A DNA stretch of 17,484 bases from assembly GCA_947177715.1 (NCBI GenBank), contig CAMWVM010000007.1, positions 1 through 17,484 of the forward strand, in the 5' to 3' direction. Source of the DNA: an uncultured Ruminococcus sp. Its GTDB lineage: Bacteria; Bacillota; Clostridia; Oscillospirales; Ruminococcaceae. Shown here piece by piece: positions 6,863 to 16,700 of the stretch. Numbering within the stretch: position 1 is the stretch's first letter; the number at the start of each line of letters is the position of its first letter. Under the pieces are notes generated by a model. That model ran no database searches. It was not told the DNA's origin and saw only the letters and a list, made by a program, of their open reading frames with translations. A program made the translations under genes and the position numbers.

Positions 6863-8389
6863 TTAATTATAATATTTCCTATCCATACTTCGATACTGAA
6901 CCGCCATGGTGATATGTCGTTTATCTATAACTTCTGCACCGTCCATGTCGGCTGCAGTTCTTGCAACTTTCAGTATTTTGTCATAAGCTCTTGCAGAAAG
7001 CCCCAAACGTTCAAACACGTTTTTCAGCATTTCTCTTGCTTCTTCAGTTAAAGGACAAACTTCATTAATTATATCTGCTGTAATACCCGCATTACATGAA
7101 ATCGAAGTTCCCTTAAAACGATCATTCTGTATATCTCTCACACGCTGGACACGCTCTCTTATAATTGATGACGGCTCTTCTTTTTCCATAGATGAAAGAT
7201 GTGAAAACTCCACGGGTGCGACTTCCACATTTAAATCAAATCTGTCCAGCATAGGTCCGGAGATTTTAGATAGATAACCTCTTACCTGACGTTCATTGCA
7301 AATACACTTTCTTGTGGGATGTCCGTAATATCCGCATGGACAAGGGTTCATTGCGGCAATAAGCATGAACGAACATGGATATGTAACAGAACCTGAGGCT
7401 CTTGAAATAGTAACCTGTTTGTCCTCTAAGGGCTGCCTGAGAATTTCTAAGGATTGCCTCGAGAACTCTGCCAGCTCGTCAAGAAATAGCAGGCCGTTAT
7501 GTGCAAGAGAAATCTCTCCCGGTCTTGGAATTGTACCGCCGCCGGAAAGTCCTGCTGTTGAAACAGTATGATGCGGAGCTCTGAACGGTCTTTCAACAAC
7601 CAGCGGATTATCCTTATTCAGCAACCCTGCCACTGAATATATATTAGTAGTTTCAATAGATTCCTCAAAAGTCAATTTCGGCAAAATTGAAGGCATTCTC
7701 TTTGCAAGCATGGATTTTCCTGAACCAGGTGCACCAATCATCAATACATTATGACCTCCTGCCGCCGCAATTTCCAGTGCCTTTTTAGCATTGTTCTGAC
7801 CTTTAACGTCTGCAAAATCAAGATTTTCATACACTTTTTCAGCGTCAGGAACATATTTTTCCCGAGGCAGAAGCATTGACTTATGGGAAAAGTGAAGTAT
7901 AAGCTTGCTTATAGAATTTACGCCATAAACATCTATTCCATCTACTACAGAAGCTTCCTTAGCATTGCCTGCCGGCACATAAATTTCCTTAAAGCCCATT
8001 TTTACAGCAAGTATTGTCATAGGCAATACACCGTTTATTTCTCTAATTTCACCGCTTAAAGACGCTTCTCCTATAAAAACCGCCTTTTCAAGTCTGGCAT
8101 CGTCGCAAAAACCCATTACTCTTAACAATGCAGTTGCAATAGCCAAGTCATGAACCGAACCTGTTTTTCTTTTATCCGCAGGAGCTAGGTTGACAGTTAT
8201 TCTGCTCACTGGAAAATGTATATTGCTTGAACGGAGAGCTGACTGTATTCTTTGACGGCTTTCCTTCACTGCGGCATCTCCAAGTCCGACTATATCAAAG
8301 CTTTGTATGCCCTTTGATGCCTCAATTTCAGCACACACATGAAAAGCGTTTAATCCTGACAGTCCCATTGTATTAACTTTAGCAAACAT
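6863..8389 (-). CDS. comM: YifB/ComM-family Mg-chelatase-like AAA+ ATPase
   Basis: A 508-aa protein of the YifB family. ComM proteins are hexameric helicase-like AAA+ motors that promote branch migration during integration of incoming DNA in transformation. An N-terminal ChlI-like domain (about 20-160; NLAPADKRKTGSVHDLAIA is typical) precedes the AAA+ core. The core has Walker A GAPGSGKS (219-226), Walker B LLFLDE (300-305), the family's Cys-rich NPCPCGYYG with CIC (348-364), and SGPMLDRFDL (377-386). The C-terminal lid runs from about 410 to the end. The ATG at 8389 has AGGAG seven bases upstream. It lies 15 nt after the hydrolase stop, which implies co-transcription. The helicase role is known for proteobacterial members; in this genome it is inferred. 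Confidence 0.93.
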   Translation of the reverse strand: MFAKVNTMGLSGLNAFHVCAEIEASKGIQSFDIVGLGDAAVKESRQRIQSALRSSNIHFPVSRITVNLAPADKRKTGSVHDLAIATALLRVMGFCDDARLEKAVFIGEASLSGEIREINGVLPMTILAVKMGFKEIYVPAGNAKEASVVDGIDVYGVNSISKLILHFSHKSMLLPREKYVPDAEKVYENLDFADVKGQNNAKKALEIAAAGGHNVLMIGAPGSGKSMLAKRMPSILPKLTFEESIETTNIYSVAGLLNKDNPLVVERPFRAPHHTVSTAGLSGGGTIPRPGEISLAHNGLLFLDELAEFSRQSLEILRQPLEDKQVTISRASGSVTYPCSFMLIAAMNPCPCGYYGHPTRKCICNERQVRGYLSKISGPMLDRFDLNVEVAPVEFSHLSSMEKEEPSSIIRERVQRVRDIQNDRFKGTSISCNAGITADIINEVCPLTEEAREMLKNVFERLGLSARAYDKILKVARTAADMDGAEVIDKRHITMAVQYRSMDRKYYN

Positions 8390-8404
8390 GACAATACTCC
8401 TATA

Positions 8405-9349
8405 TTATAGTATGTCCGAGTCTTTAGAATATTCCTGAAGAAATTCCAGCACGTCGTCATATACCTCTTGTTTATTTACTTCATTTAACAGCTCATGTCG
8501 AGCTTCAGGATAAATTTTTATTGAAGCATTGCATGAATATTCACGAAGCTTCTCAAAAACCTTTTTTACACCCTCTCCATACTGTCCTACAGGATCGCCG
8601 CTTCCTGCAATAAGTAAGGTGGGAAGCGATTTATTATAAGTTTGGAACCACTTTTCCCGGGAAACATACCAGAGAACTTTCATTAGGTTTTCAAATCCAT
8701 TAAGCGTGAAAATGAATGTACATTTTTCATCTTCACTATATTTTCGAACAACCTCTTTATCCCTTGAAATCCAAGCATATTCGCTGTTATTATCGGTAAT
8801 TTTCTTGTTATATGCTCCAAAAGCGAGCTTATTAACTTTCTTGCTTCTATGCTTGTTTCCATATACTTTTTTCAATCCGTCAATTACAGTGAGAAGTACA
8901 GGTATTCCATTTACTCCTCCGCTTGTTCCGCAAAATATCACTCCGTCAAGATTCTTGCTGTATTTAGTGCAATAGGCTCTTGCCATAAAACTTCCCATAC
9001 TATGTCCGAGCATGAAATAAGGCAGATCACTATAATTCTTCTTCATTATTTTAGTCAGAGTATAAAGGTCTTCGACAACGCACTGCCATCCGTTTTCCTC
9101 TGCAAAATATCCAAGCTCGCTGTTATCATTCGCACTGCTTCCATGACCCAAGTGATCATTTCCGCACACTATATAACCGTGCTGTGCTAAAAAACGTGCA
9201 AAATGATCGTAACGATGAAAATATTCACACATTCCATGAGATATTTGTACTACGCCTTTTATTGTTCCTGACGGGAAATATACATAGTATGCTATATCAT
9301 GAATTTTATCTGAACTTTTATATGTTGATGTAAATTTTGTACAAAACAT
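8405..9349 (-). CDS. Alpha/beta hydrolase (monoacylglycerol lipase-like)
   Basis: A 314-aa Hydrolase_4/serine aminopeptidase S33-type alpha/beta hydrolase of the lysophospholipase/monoacylglycerol lipase group (COG2267). The nucleophile elbow is LGHSMGS (Ser117). The acid is Asp252 in GSGDPVGQYGEG, the histidine is His285 in ARHELLNE, and QISHGMCEYFHRYDHFA supplies the HG oxyanion loop. No signal peptide is seen, so it is probably cytosolic; the ester substrate cannot be told. I chose the ATG at 9349 because AAAGGA ends seven bases before it; the longer frame to 9412 runs through the promoter. First gene of a unit with comM. Confidence 0.88.
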   Translation of the reverse strand: MFCTKFTSTYKSSDKIHDIAYYVYFPSGTIKGVVQISHGMCEYFHRYDHFARFLAQHGYIVCGNDHLGHGSSANDNSELGYFAEENGWQCVVEDLYTLTKIMKKNYSDLPYFMLGHSMGSFMARAYCTKYSKNLDGVIFCGTSGGVNGIPVLLTVIDGLKKVYGNKHRSKKVNKLAFGAYNKKITDNNSEYAWISRDKEVVRKYSEDEKCTFIFTLNGFENLMKVLWYVSREKWFQTYNKSLPTLLIAGSGDPVGQYGEGVKKVFEKLREYSCNASIKIYPEARHELLNEVNKQEVYDDVLEFLQEYSKDSDIL

Positions 9350-9383
9350 AAAATCATCCTTTACTAAAATAATTGTCAAAATT

Positions 9384-9412
9384 AGTATATCATTTTTCGC
9401 TCGAAAAATCAA
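9384..9412 (-). promoter_or_regulatory. Sigma-A promoter of the hydrolase-comM unit
   Basis: On the minus strand there is a -35 box TTGATT (9407-9412), a 17-bp spacer and a -10 box TATACT (9384-9389) with TGA before it (extended -10). The leader is short, about 28 nt. It also shows that the upstream extension of the hydrolase frame is not coding. Confidence 0.7.
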
Positions 9413-9457
9413 TAGAAAACTTATCGTTCAATTAAAAAATAGAAATAACAAAAATGC

Positions 9458-9486
9458 TTGCAAATTTAAAATCCACTAGTTATTAT
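9458..9486 (+). promoter_or_regulatory. Weak promoter-like site upstream of the rpoB control region
   Basis: TTGCAA (9458-9463), 17 bp, then TATTAT (9481-9486). Transcription from here would run through the branched element at 9552-9637 towards rpoB. Four of six and five of six bases match consensus. In AT-rich DNA this could be chance. Confidence 0.25.
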
Positions 9487-9550
9487 GGTTTTAGGTTCTT
9501 CTACAATCATACCGCTGTTCATAAAAAAGTTACGGAATGCACACAGAATT

Positions 9551-9638
9551 GAAACAGCCAAAGTTTTCATGGGGAATTTTGCGTTTTTTGTGCAAAACGC
9601 CGTTTTTAAGGACTTTTGCTAAAAACTAAGGCTGTTTT
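9551..9638 (+). other. Three-way-junction-like element beside the rpoB promoter
   Basis: The outer stem pairs 9552-9559 (AAACAGCC) with 9630-9637 (GGCTGTTT), plus a G-T pair. Inside it are two perfect 7-bp hairpins: 9581-9587 with 9594-9600 (GCGTTTT/AAAACGC) and 9602-9608 with 9620-9626 (GTTTTTA/TAAAAAC). The outer stem ends three bases before the rpoB -35 box. The 9350-9833 gap contains no supported gene; this element, the promoters and the rpoB leader are all I see in it. Confidence 0.45.
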
Positions 9639-9640
9639 CC

Positions 9641-9677
9641 TTGACAACCATTGATTATTATAATATAATAGTATAAT
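9641..9677 (+). promoter_or_regulatory. Consensus sigma-A promoter of rpoBC
   Basis: TTGACA (9641-9646), exactly 17 bp, then TATAAT (9664-9669): a perfect consensus promoter. A second TATAAT follows eight bases on (9672-9677). It fits strong constitutive transcription of rpoBC. The leader to the rpoB ATG is about 160 nt. Confidence 0.92.
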
Positions 9678-9718
9678 GTATCATAATGGACATTTTATCC
9701 TTTTTGCACTATTAATAT

Positions 9719-9800
9719 AGGTGAAATTTGATGATGTTCATAGAATAATAAAGGCAAATACTGCAAGGTAATTGAAATTAAATGGGAATTATTTAGCAGT
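9719..9800 (+). promoter_or_regulatory. rpoB leader: mini-ORF and hairpin
   Basis: AGGTGA (9719-9724), a good SD, is followed six bases later by ATG (9731) and a five-codon frame, M-M-F-I-E, ending at TAA 9746-9748. Downstream, ACTGC (9760-9764) pairs with GCAGT (9796-9800), with TAATT/AATTA nested inside. The rpoB SD follows at 9817. This arrangement could couple translation in the leader to rpoB expression, but neither translation nor folding is shown. Confidence 0.35.
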
Positions 9801-9833
9801 GGTTTACAGTTTAATTAAGGAGTGATTAAGCCT

Positions 9834-12800
9834 ATGGTGAATGTCAAGGACGTAAAGCTTGGCAAAAATACTCGAAAGAGCTTTGCTAAGATTAACGAGG
9901 TCTTGGAAATGCCTAATCTTATCGAAGTTCAGAAAAACTCTTATCAGTGGTTTTTGGACGAGGGACTCAAGGAGGTATTCAGAGATGTTGCCACAATTAC
10001 CGATTATAACGGCAATTTGGAACTCAATTTTGTTGATTACCGTTTTGATGAAGAACCCAAATACTCAGTTGCAGAATGCAAAGAACGTGACGTTACCTAT
10101 GCTGCACCGCTGCGTGTAACTGCAAGACTTAACAACACTGAAACAGGTGAAATTAAGGAATCAGAAGTTTTCATGGGTGATTTTCCTCTCATGACAGACA
10201 GCGGTACTTTTGTTATTAACGGAGCAGAACGTGTTATTGTATCTCAGCTTGTGCGTTCACCCGGCGTTTATTATGCTTTTGACAAGGATAAAACAGGTAA
10301 GGATTTGTTTAAATCAACCGTTATTCCTAACAGAGGCGCTTGGCTGGAATATGAAATGGATTCCAACGATGTTGTTTATGTAAGAATAGACAAGAACAGA
10401 AAAATTCCTCTGACAACATTTATTCGTGCAATCGGTTTAGGTACTGATGATGAAATTGAAGAAACGTTTGGTCCTGATGAAAGAATCAAGCAGACTATTC
10501 TTCAGAAAGATCAGACTGCTAATCGTGAAGAAGCTCTTCTTGAAGTTTACAAAAAACTTCGTCCTGGCGAGCCTCCTACAGTAGACAGTGCTGTTACTCA
10601 TCTCAACAACTTATTCTTTGATGCAAGAAGATATGATCTTTCAAGATTCGGAAGATATAAATACAATAAAAAGCTCGGCGTTGGTTCACGTCTTGCAGGT
10701 CATGTGCTTTCACGTCCTGTTGCTAATCCGCTTACAGGAGAAATCATGGCTGAACAGGGTGAGTTTATCAACTTCGACAGAGCTATGGAAATCGAAAACG
10801 CAGGTGTTGCTGAAGTTTTTGTAACCGTTGAAGTAAAAGAATTCGTTACTTCTGCTTCTACAGGTGAAACAACAACTAAACTTGAAAACTGCGAAGTTAA
10901 AATCATCGGTAACGGAATGGTTGACATTTCAAACTTCGTTGATTTTGACGCTAAAAAGCTTGGAATTAACGAAAAGGTTTTATTCAGCGTTCTGAAAGAA
11001 ATTCTTGAGGAGTCAGACTCTGAAGAAGAAATCATGGAAAACGTTAAGGCAAGAGCTGATGAGCTTGTTCCAAAGCACATTATTGTTGACGATATCATTG
11101 CTACAATTTCTTATTTCCTCAATCTTTGCGAGGGTGTTGGAACAGTTGATGACATTGACCACCTGGGAAATAGAAGAATCCGTTCTGTAGGCGAACTTCT
11201 CCAAAACCAGTTCCGAATTGGTTTTACAAGAATGGAAAGAGTTATCCGTGAAAGAATGAATATTCAGTCACAGGATATGGAGGTCATTACTCCTGCTGCT
11301 CTTATTAACATTCGTCCTATAACTGCGGCAATCAAAGAATTCTTTGGTTCTTCACCGTTGTCACAGTTCATGGATCAGAACAACCCTCTTGCTGAGCTAA
11401 CTCACAAAAGACGTCTTTCAGCCCTCGGACCAGGCGGTCTTTCAAGAGATCGTGCAGGATTTGAAGTTCGTGACGTACACTATTCTCACTATGGCAGAAT
11501 GTGTCCTATCGAAACTCCTGAAGGTCCTAACATTGGACTTATCTCATATCTTGCTTCATTCGCAAGAATTAATGAATACGGCTTCATTGAAGCACCTTAT
11601 CGTAAGGTTGATAAGGAAACAGGCGTTGTAACAGACGAAGTAGTTTATATGACTGCTGACGTTGAAGACAACTATATGGTTGCACAGGCTAACGAACCTC
11701 TTACTGAAGACCACAAGTTTGCAAGAGCAAAGGTAAACGGCAGATACAGAGATCAGATTCTCGAAATCGAAAGAGAAAAAATCGATTATATGGACGTATC
11801 TCCTAAGATGGTTGTTTCTGTAGCTACTGCATGTATTCCATTCCTTGAAAACGATGACGCTAACCGTGCGCTTATGGGATCAAACATGCAAAGACAGGCT
11901 GTTCCTCTCCTCAAAACAGAGTCACCTATCGTTGGCACAGGTATGGAATACAAAGCCTGCGTTGATTCAGGTGTTGCTGTTGTTTCAAAGAACGCAGGTG
12001 TTGTTGAGCGTGTTGACGCTGACAAAATCGTTGTGAGAGAAGATGACGGAAATCTCCGTACTTATAATCTTACTAAATTCAAGCGTTCAAATGCAGGTAC
12101 CTGCACAAACCAGCGTCCTATGGTTGAAAAAGGCGAAAGAATTGAAGCACATCAGGTAATCGGTGACGGTCCTGCTACCTCAAACGGAGAACTTTCTCTC
12201 GGAAAGAACGCTCTTATCGGATTTATGACATGGGAAGGTTATAACTACGAGGACGCTGTTCTTCTTAATGAAAACCTTGTAAAACAAGATAAATATACTT
12301 CAATTCATATTGAAGAATATGAAATAGAATCAAGAGATACAAAGCTTGGACCTGAGGAAATCACCAGAGATCTTCCAAACGTCGGCGAAGACGCTCTTAA
12401 GGACCTTGACGAAAACGGTATCATCCGCATCGGTGCTGAGGTTCGTTCAGGCGACATTCTTGTAGGTAAGGTTACTCCTAAGGGAGAAACTGAGCTTACG
12501 GCTGAAGAAAGACTTCTACGTGCTATTTTCGGTGAAAAGGCAAGAGAAGTAAGAGATAATTCTCTTAAAGTTCCTCACGGTGAAGCAGGTATCGTTATTG
12601 ACGTTAAAATATTTACTCGTGAAAACTGCGACGAGCTTTCACCTGGTGTAAATATGCTTGTAAGATGTTATATCGCACAGAAGAGAAAGATCTCTGTGGG
12701 AGATAAGATGGCCGGACGTCACGGAAACAAGGGTGTTGTTTCAAGAATTCTGCCTCAGGAGGACATGCCGTTCCTTGAAGACGGTACACCGCTTGATATC

Positions 12801-13691
12801 GTGCTTAACCCATTGGGCGTACCTTCTCGTATGAATATCGGTCAGGTACTTGAAGTTCATCTCGGTATGGCAGCTAAGGCTTTAGGCTGGAAGATCATGA
12901 CTCCTGTATTTGACGGTGCTCATGAAGAAGATATCCGTGAATGTTTTAAGGCAGCTAATGAAAATCACCTTGAACATAAAGATGATGAATTTACTCTCCA
13001 CACAATGGACGAAGTTATTAATACAAAAGCGCTAAGCATGAGCGAAGACGGAAAGTTCACAGTATATGACGGTAGAACCGGTGAAAAGTTTGATAACAGG
13101 GTAACTGTAGGATATATGTACTATCTCAAGCTTCACCACCTTGTTGATGATAAGATTCACGCTCGTTCAGTTGGACCTTACTCACTTGTTACTCAGCAGC
13201 CATTGGGTGGTAAAGCTCAGTTCGGCGGACAGAGATTCGGAGAAATGGAAGTTTGGGCACTTGAAGCATACGGCGCTGCTTATACACTTCAGGAAATCCT
13301 TACAGTTAAATCAGATGATACTGTTGGACGTGTCAAGACTTATGAGGCTATTGTTAAGGGACAGAACGTTCCTAATCCGGGAATTCCTGAAGCATTCAAG
13401 GTTCTTATTAAAGAACTTCAGTCACTTGCACTGGACGTTAAGGTACTAAACGTTAATAAAGAAGAGATTGACCTTAAACAGAACTTTGACGATGACGACG
13501 ATTTCGTTCCTCAGGCTTCAGATGACGCTAACATGGAGCTCAGCGTTGACGACGGAGATTTGGATGAAGGATTTATGGCTGAAGACGAAGACGGAATTTC
13601 CGAACTTGACCTCGGAGATGACGATGAAGACTTTGCTGATGATTTCGTCAATGATGAATCTGATTTGTTCTTAAGTGATGATGAAGAATAA
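9834..13691 (+). CDS. rpoB: RNA polymerase beta subunit
   Basis: A 1285-aa catalytic core subunit of RNA polymerase. The rifampicin region (about residues 505-531) reads [20 protein letters not shown] followed by [11 protein letters not shown]. Asp514, His524 and Ser529 equal E. coli D516, H526 and S531, so the usual resistance changes are absent. [13 protein letters not shown] (about 950-965) supplies the conserved active-site lysines. The last 69 residues form an acidic tail (33 Asp/Glu, no Lys or Arg). I chose ATG 9834 because AAGGAGTGAT lies just upstream; the GTG at 9822 overlaps that SD. rplJ-rplL, which usually precede rpoB, are absent: the neighbour is a divergent hydrolase gene. It is co-transcribed with rpoC after a 108-nt spacer. 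Confidence 0.98.
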   Translation: MVNVKDVKLGKNTRKSFAKINEVLEMPNLIEVQKNSYQWFLDEGLKEVFRDVATITDYNGNLELNFVDYRFDEEPKYSVAECKERDVTYAAPLRVTARLNNTETGEIKESEVFMGDFPLMTDSGTFVINGAERVIVSQLVRSPGVYYAFDKDKTGKDLFKSTVIPNRGAWLEYEMDSNDVVYVRIDKNRKIPLTTFIRAIGLGTDDEIEETFGPDERIKQTILQKDQTANREEALLEVYKKLRPGEPPTVDSAVTHLNNLFFDARRYDLSRFGRYKYNKKLGVGSRLAGHVLSRPVANPLTGEIMAEQGEFINFDRAMEIENAGVAEVFVTVEVKEFVTSASTGETTTKLENCEVKIIGNGMVDISNFVDFDAKKLGINEKVLFSVLKEILEESDSEEEIMENVKARADELVPKHIIVDDIIATISYFLNLCEGVGTVDDIDHLGNRRIRSVGELLQNQFRIGFTRMERVIRERMNIQSQDMEVITPAALINIRPITAAIKEFFGSSPLSQFMDQNNPLAELTHKRRLSALGPGGLSRDRAGFEVRDVHYSHYGRMCPIETPEGPNIGLISYLASFARINEYGFIEAPYRKVDKETGVVTDEVVYMTADVEDNYMVAQANEPLTEDHKFARAKVNGRYRDQILEIEREKIDYMDVSPKMVVSVATACIPFLENDDANRALMGSNMQRQAVPLLKTESPIVGTGMEYKACVDSGVAVVSKNAGVVERVDADKIVVREDDGNLRTYNLTKFKRSNAGTCTNQRPMVEKGERIEAHQVIGDGPATSNGELSLGKNALIGFMTWEGYNYEDAVLLNENLVKQDKYTSIHIEEYEIESRDTKLGPEEITRDLPNVGEDALKDLDENGIIRIGAEVRSGDILVGKVTPKGETELTAEERLLRAIFGEKAREVRDNSLKVPHGEAGIVIDVKIFTRENCDELSPGVNMLVRCYIAQKRKISVGDKMAGRHGNKGVVSRILPQEDMPFLEDGTPLDIVLNPLGVPSRMNIGQVLEVHLGMAAKALGWKIMTPVFDGAHEEDIRECFKAANENHLEHKDDEFTLHTMDEVINTKALSMSEDGKFTVYDGRTGEKFDNRVTVGYMYYLKLHHLVDDKIHARSVGPYSLVTQQPLGGKAQFGGQRFGEMEVWALEAYGAAYTLQEILTVKSDDTVGRVKTYEAIVKGQNVPNPGIPEAFKVLIKELQSLALDVKVLNVNKEEIDLKQNFDDDDDFVPQASDDANMELSVDDGDLDEGFMAEDEDGISELDLGDDDEDFADDFVNDESDLFLSDDEE

Positions 13692-13706
13692 ATTTTAAGT
13701 GCAATG

Positions 13707-13743
13707 GGATTAGCGGCTGCTGATATTTGCAGCCTGCTTATCC
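13707..13743 (+). other. Hairpin in the rpoB-rpoC spacer
   Basis: GGAT-T-AGCGGCTGC (13707-13720) pairs with GCAGCC-T-GCT-T-ATCC (13729-13743) around an 8-nt loop: 13 base pairs with one T bulge and one T/T mismatch. It is not followed by a T run, so it is not an intrinsic terminator. It may be an RNase processing or mRNA-stability site between the two cistrons. Confidence 0.6.
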
Positions 13744-13753
13744 GATACGCAAT

Positions 13754-13782
13754 TTGACTGATACTTGTAACCAAACTATACA
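13754..13782 (+). promoter_or_regulatory. Promoter-like sequence before rpoC
   Basis: TTGACT (13754-13759), 17 bp, TATACA (13777-13782) is a good sigma-A match. A start about seven bases downstream would fall inside the rpoC SD (AGAGGG, 13786-13791), leaving a nearly leaderless message. The site is listed because of the match, but its use is doubtful. Confidence 0.25.
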
Positions 13783-13799
13783 GGAAGAGGGTACTATTA

Positions 13800-16700
13800 T
13801 TGGAATTTAACGTATTTGAATCAATCAAAATCGGACTTGCATCACCTGAGAAAATCAGAGATTGGTCTTATGGTGTTGTTGAAAGACCCGAAACAATAAA
13901 TTACCGTACACAAAAGCCTGAAAAAGACGGATTGTTCTGCGAAAAGATTTTTGGACCAACAAAGGACTGGGAATGTCATTGCGGAAAATATAAGAAAATT
14001 CGTTTTAAGGGCAAAGTCTGCGAACGCTGCGGAGTAGAAGTTACTCGAGCTAAGGTTCGTCGTGAAAGAATGGGACACATTGAGCTTGCAGCTCCTGTAT
14101 CTCACATTTGGTACTTTAAAGGTACACCTTCAAGAATCGGACAGATGCTTGAGGTTTCACAGAAAAGACTTGAAGAAGTTTTATACTTTACAAAATACAT
14201 TGTAATCGATCCAGGTAATACAGGTCTTACAAAATGTCAGCTTCTCAGTGAAAAAGATTATATTGAGATGCGTGAAAAATATGAAGACGAATTCAAGGCA
14301 GGAATGGGAGCTGAAGCTGTCAAGGAGCTTTTGGAAGAAATTGATCTTGAAAAGCTTTCTGCTGAACTCAAAACTGAACTTAAGGATCTCCCTGCCGGAC
14401 AAAAGAGAATCAAGCTTCTTAAAAGGCTTGAAATTGTTGAGGCATTTAGACTTTCAGGAAACCGTCCTGAATGGATGATTCTTGATGTTGTCCCTGTTAT
14501 TCCGCCGGAGCTTAGACCTATGGTTATGCTGGATGGCGGCAGATATGCAACTTCTGACCTTAATGACCTTTACAGACGTGTTATCAACAGAAACAACCGT
14601 CTTAAGAGAATGCTTGAGCTTGAAGCTCCTGATATCATTGTAAGAAATGAAAAGAGAATGCTTCAGGAGGCTGTTGACGCACTTATAGACAACGGCCGTC
14701 ATGGCAGACCTGTTACAGGACCTAATAACCGTGCATTTAAGTCACTTTCCGACATGCTCAAAGGTAAGCAGGGTCGTTTCCGTCAGAACCTTTTGGGTAA
14801 GCGTGTTGACTATTCAGGACGTTCGGTTATCGTTGTTGGACCTGAACTTAAAATGTATCAATGCGGTCTTCCTAAGGAAATGGCACTTGAATTGTTTAAA
14901 CCATTTGTAATGAAAAGATTGGTTGATACAAATCCATCTATTAATATAAAATCTGCAAGAAAAATGGTTGACCGTGCTAAGCCCGAGGTTTGGGATGCAC
15001 TTGAAAATGTTATTCAGGGACATCCTGTAATGCTTAACCGTGCTCCTACACTTCACAGACTTGGTATTCAGGCATTTGAACCAGTACTCGTTGAAGGACG
15101 TGCTATTAAGCTTCATCCATTGGTATGTACAGCATTTAACGCTGACTTCGACGGTGACCAGATGGCTGTTCACCTCCCTATTTCATCAGAAGCGCAGGCT
15201 GAAGCAAGATTCCTTATGCTTGCTGCTAACAACCTTCTCAAGCCTTCAGACGGACGTCCTGTTGCTGTTCCGTCACAGGATATGCTTCTCGGTTCTTATT
15301 ACCTTACTCTGCAAAAGCCGGGCGAAAAGGGTGAAGGCAAGGTATTCCGTGATGTAAATGAAGCTTTAATGGCATATGACAATGGTGATATTTCACTTCA
15401 CGCTGCAATTAAAGTTAAGATTACAAAACAAATGGGCGACAGACAGGTATCCAAAGTTATTGACGCTACAGTTGGACGCCTTATCTTTAATGAGCATATC
15501 CCTCAGGATTTGGGTTATGTTGATAGAACAAATTCAGACAAACAATTTGACCTTGAAATCTCTTTCCTTGTTAAGAAAGGACAGATGTCTGATCTTATTG
15601 ACAGATGTATTCAGCGTCACGGTACTGCTTCTACATCTGAAGTTCTTGACAGAATCAAGGCTTTGGGTTACAAATATTCCACAAAGGCAGCAATCACAGT
15701 TGCTGTATGCGATGCAGAAATTCCTGATGAAAAGAAGGATATTCTTGCAAGAGCCGACGCTGCTGTTGATGTAATTGACAGACAGTATAAGAGAGGTTAC
15801 ATTTCAAGAGAAGAAAAATCAAAGAAATTTATTGAAATCTGGAACAATGCAACTGATGAAGTAACAGACGCTTTGAAGAAGGGTCTTGATCCATACAACC
15901 CAATCAACATGATGGCTGATTCGGGTGCCCGTGGTAGTATCAACCAGATTCGTCAGCTTGCCGGCATGCGTGGACTTATCGCTAACACTTCTGGTTCAAC
16001 AATCGAGATGCCTATTCGTGCTAATTACCGTGAAGGACTTAACATTTTGGAATACTTCATCTCATCTCGTGGTGCTCGAAAGGGACTTGCCGATACAGCT
16101 TTGCGTACTGCTGACTCAGGATACCTTACAAGACGTCTTGTTGACGTTTCACAGGATGTTATTATTCGTGAAGAAGACTGCGGTACACATGAAGGTATAG
16201 AAGTATTTGAAATCCGCAACGGACGTGAAAAGATCGAGCCTCTTTCAGAAAGACTTATCGGACGTTACCTTGTTGAGGACCTCAAGGATCCTGAATCAGG
16301 CGAAGTTGCCGTTTCTCGTAATAAGCTCATGAATGAAAGTGATGCAGCTAAGGTTGTTGAAATTCTCGAAACTGAGGGTAAAGACAAAATTGCTATACGT
16401 TCTGTTCTCAGATGTGAAGCTAAACACGGCGTATGTGCAAAATGCTACGGCGCTAACCTTGCCAGCGGAAACGTTGTACAGGTCGGCGAAGCTGTTGGTG
16501 TTATTTCCGCACAGTCCATTGGTGAACCTGGTACACAGCTTACAATGAGAACGTTCCATACAGGAGGTATCGCTTCAGCAGAAGATATCACACAGGGTCT
16601 TCCTCGTGTTGAAGAACTTTTTGAAAGCAGACGTCCTAAGGGTGCAGCTATTATTTCAAGACTTGACGGTACAGTCCGCATAGAAGAAGTTAAGAAAAAC

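Noticed and set aside
9350..9412. N-terminal extension of the hydrolase (21 residues, hydrophobic, signal-peptide-like).
   Set aside because: It covers the predicted -10 and -35 boxes and has no SD, whereas ATG 9349 has AAAGGA seven bases upstream; the hydrophobic look comes from AT-rich DNA.
9466..9570. A 34-codon minus-strand ORF (begins MKTLAVSILCAF) in the rpoB upstream gap.
   Set aside because: It starts at ATG but the bases before it are C-rich with no SD. It overlaps the branched element and no promoter points at it.
13511..13828. A 105-codon minus-strand frame, very rich in serine, opposite the rpoB tail.
   Set aside because: It is the antisense reading of GAT/GAA codons of the acidic tail, which gives serine runs; no start signals.
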